Assembly (NCBI GenBank): GCA_020846745.1
Contig: JADLDI010000002.1
Span: forward strand, 1 to 64,000
Direction of reading: 5' to 3'
Length of the DNA stretch: 64,000 bases
DNA from: Bryobacterales bacterium
GTDB lineage: Bacteria; Acidobacteriota; Terriglobia; Bryobacterales; Bryobacteraceae
Under the pieces are notes generated by a model, which was not told where the DNA came from, did no database searches, and saw only the letters and a list, made by a program, of their open reading frames with translations. Numbering within the stretch: the first letter of the stretch is position 1; every line of letters begins with the position of its first letter. Both the position numbers and the translations under genes were made by a program. Positions 63,284-64,000 of this stretch are shown here, piece after piece.

Positions 63284-64000
63284 ATGACCACAGTCCCAGG
63301 GGCCGCCGCCAAACCGCAATATTCCCGTCGGCGCTTCCTGAGCGCCGCCCTGATTGGCCTCGCTCCCAAGACCGACAAACCAATCCAGGGCGGCTTCGCC
63401 GACACGATGATGCCACTGGGCCACCGGCTGCGCGACCGTGTTCTAGGCGTCACGTTTCAGGAGACCGTGCGCGTCCCGCTGGTTATCGTTGGCGCCGGCA
63501 TCGCCGGGCTTTCGGCCGCTTGGCATCTCGACAAACGCGGCTTTCGCGACTTCGTCCTCTTAGAAATGGACCGCCAGGCCGGCGGTAACTCCAAATGGGG
63601 CGAAAACGAAGTAAGCGCCTATCCCTGGGCTGCGCACTACTTACCCGTCCCGAGTAAGGAGGTGAAGCTCGTCTACGAGTTGATGGAAGAACTCGGCGTC
63701 TATCACGATGGCCACTGGGAAGAGCGGCATTTGTGCCACTCCCCGCAGGAGCGGCTTTATCTCCATGGCCGCTGGCAGGAAGGCTTAGAACCCGAAATCG
63801 CCGCCACCAAAGCGGACCGTGCCCAATACAAGCGCTTCCACGAGCGGATGCGCGAGTTCGAACAGTCCGGCGAATGGGTAATTCCCATGGACAACGGCAA
63901 ACGGAAGCGCCGCGAACTGGACCAATTATCGATGGCCGACTGGATGCGCCGGAACGGTTACGACTCGCCGTACTTACACTGGCTGGTCGATTACTCGTGC
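63284..64000 (+). CDS. FAD-dependent oxidoreductase (partial, 5' part)
   Basis: The ATG at 63284 opens 239 codons that run off the window without a stop. The N-terminus has a twin-arginine-like segment (SRRRFLSAALIGL). The FAD/NAD(P)-binding Rossmann motif is VIVGAGIAGLSAAW near residue 70, followed by LLEMDRQAGGNS. This fits flavin amine-oxidase-like or protoporphyrinogen-oxidase-like proteins. The substrate-binding part is outside the window, so the reaction is not known. The ATG at 63284 gives a complete frame with a plausible export signal. Confidence 0.75.
   Translation, partial: MTTVPGAAAKPQYSRRRFLSAALIGLAPKTDKPIQGGFADTMMPLGHRLRDRVLGVTFQETVRVPLVIVGAGIAGLSAAWHLDKRGFRDFVLLEMDRQAGGNSKWGENEVSAYPWAAHYLPVPSKEVKLVYELMEELGVYHDGHWEERHLCHSPQERLYLHGRWQEGLEPEIAATKADRAQYKRFHERMREFEQSGEWVIPMDNGKRKRRELDQLSMADWMRRNGYDSPYLHWLVDYSC

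Overview
The window is GC-rich chromosomal DNA that reads as an Acidobacteriota genome, most like the Bryobacterales/Solibacter group. This placement rests on gene content and is an inference. The signs are two very large TonB-dependent receptors of the Oar-like type (carboxypeptidase-regulatory N-terminal domain), many secreted glycoside hydrolases and lyases, dispersed palindromic intergenic repeats, and many four-base start/stop overlaps.

Layout: 1-5508 holds the tail of an unknown gene, a small c-type cytochrome, a GH106-like rhamnosidase and a sugar-isomerase family protein. 5565-17920 is mostly housekeeping on the plus strand (rfaE2-like, mfd, larC, metG, tatD, polyprenyl synthase), interrupted by one minus-strand TonB receptor. 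17936-26492 is a tight minus-strand run: alpha-galactosidase, enolase-superfamily protein, DJ-1/PfpI protein, O-methyltransferase, acyl carrier protein, acyl-adenylating enzyme, SDR reductase and an AAC(3)-fold acyltransferase. The last six have no ketosynthase and look like a small undescribed ACP-dependent pathway. 26803-30595 is aroC-def-fmt-argJ. 30600-32134 is a repeat-rich scar with a broken transposase and other gene remnants. Then come a secreted nitrilase-family protein and the second TonB receptor, which has a possible structured leader.

The most striking region is 37728-45671. A promoter with a perfect -35 box precedes a 67-residue Pro/Ile-rich repeat peptide with a strong ribosome binding site. 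Five tightly coupled genes follow: a GT9 glycosyltransferase, a GT4-GT4-radical SAM triple fusion, a SPASM-type radical SAM protein, a RiPP-maturation-type radical SAM protein (CX7CX2C), and a 2OG-Fe(II) oxygenase. I propose that this is a RiPP or modified-peptide locus whose Pro/Ile-rich precursor may be C-modified, hydroxylated and glycosylated. This is a prediction from gene order and domains.

45687-53975 holds a heparinase II/III-like lyase, an esterase-like hydrolase, a GH20/GH67-like protein, a sensorless hybrid histidine kinase and an unknown protein. secA (minus strand) follows, divergent from a hicAB toxin-antitoxin pair with a palindrome just upstream. The end of the window carries a six-hairpin-like protein coupled to a GT2-GT4 fusion, a DinB-family protein, a Cys-rich small secreted protein in AT-richer DNA, a second secreted unknown, and the start of an FAD-dependent oxidoreductase cut by the window edge. 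I saw no rRNA, tRNA or CRISPR array.
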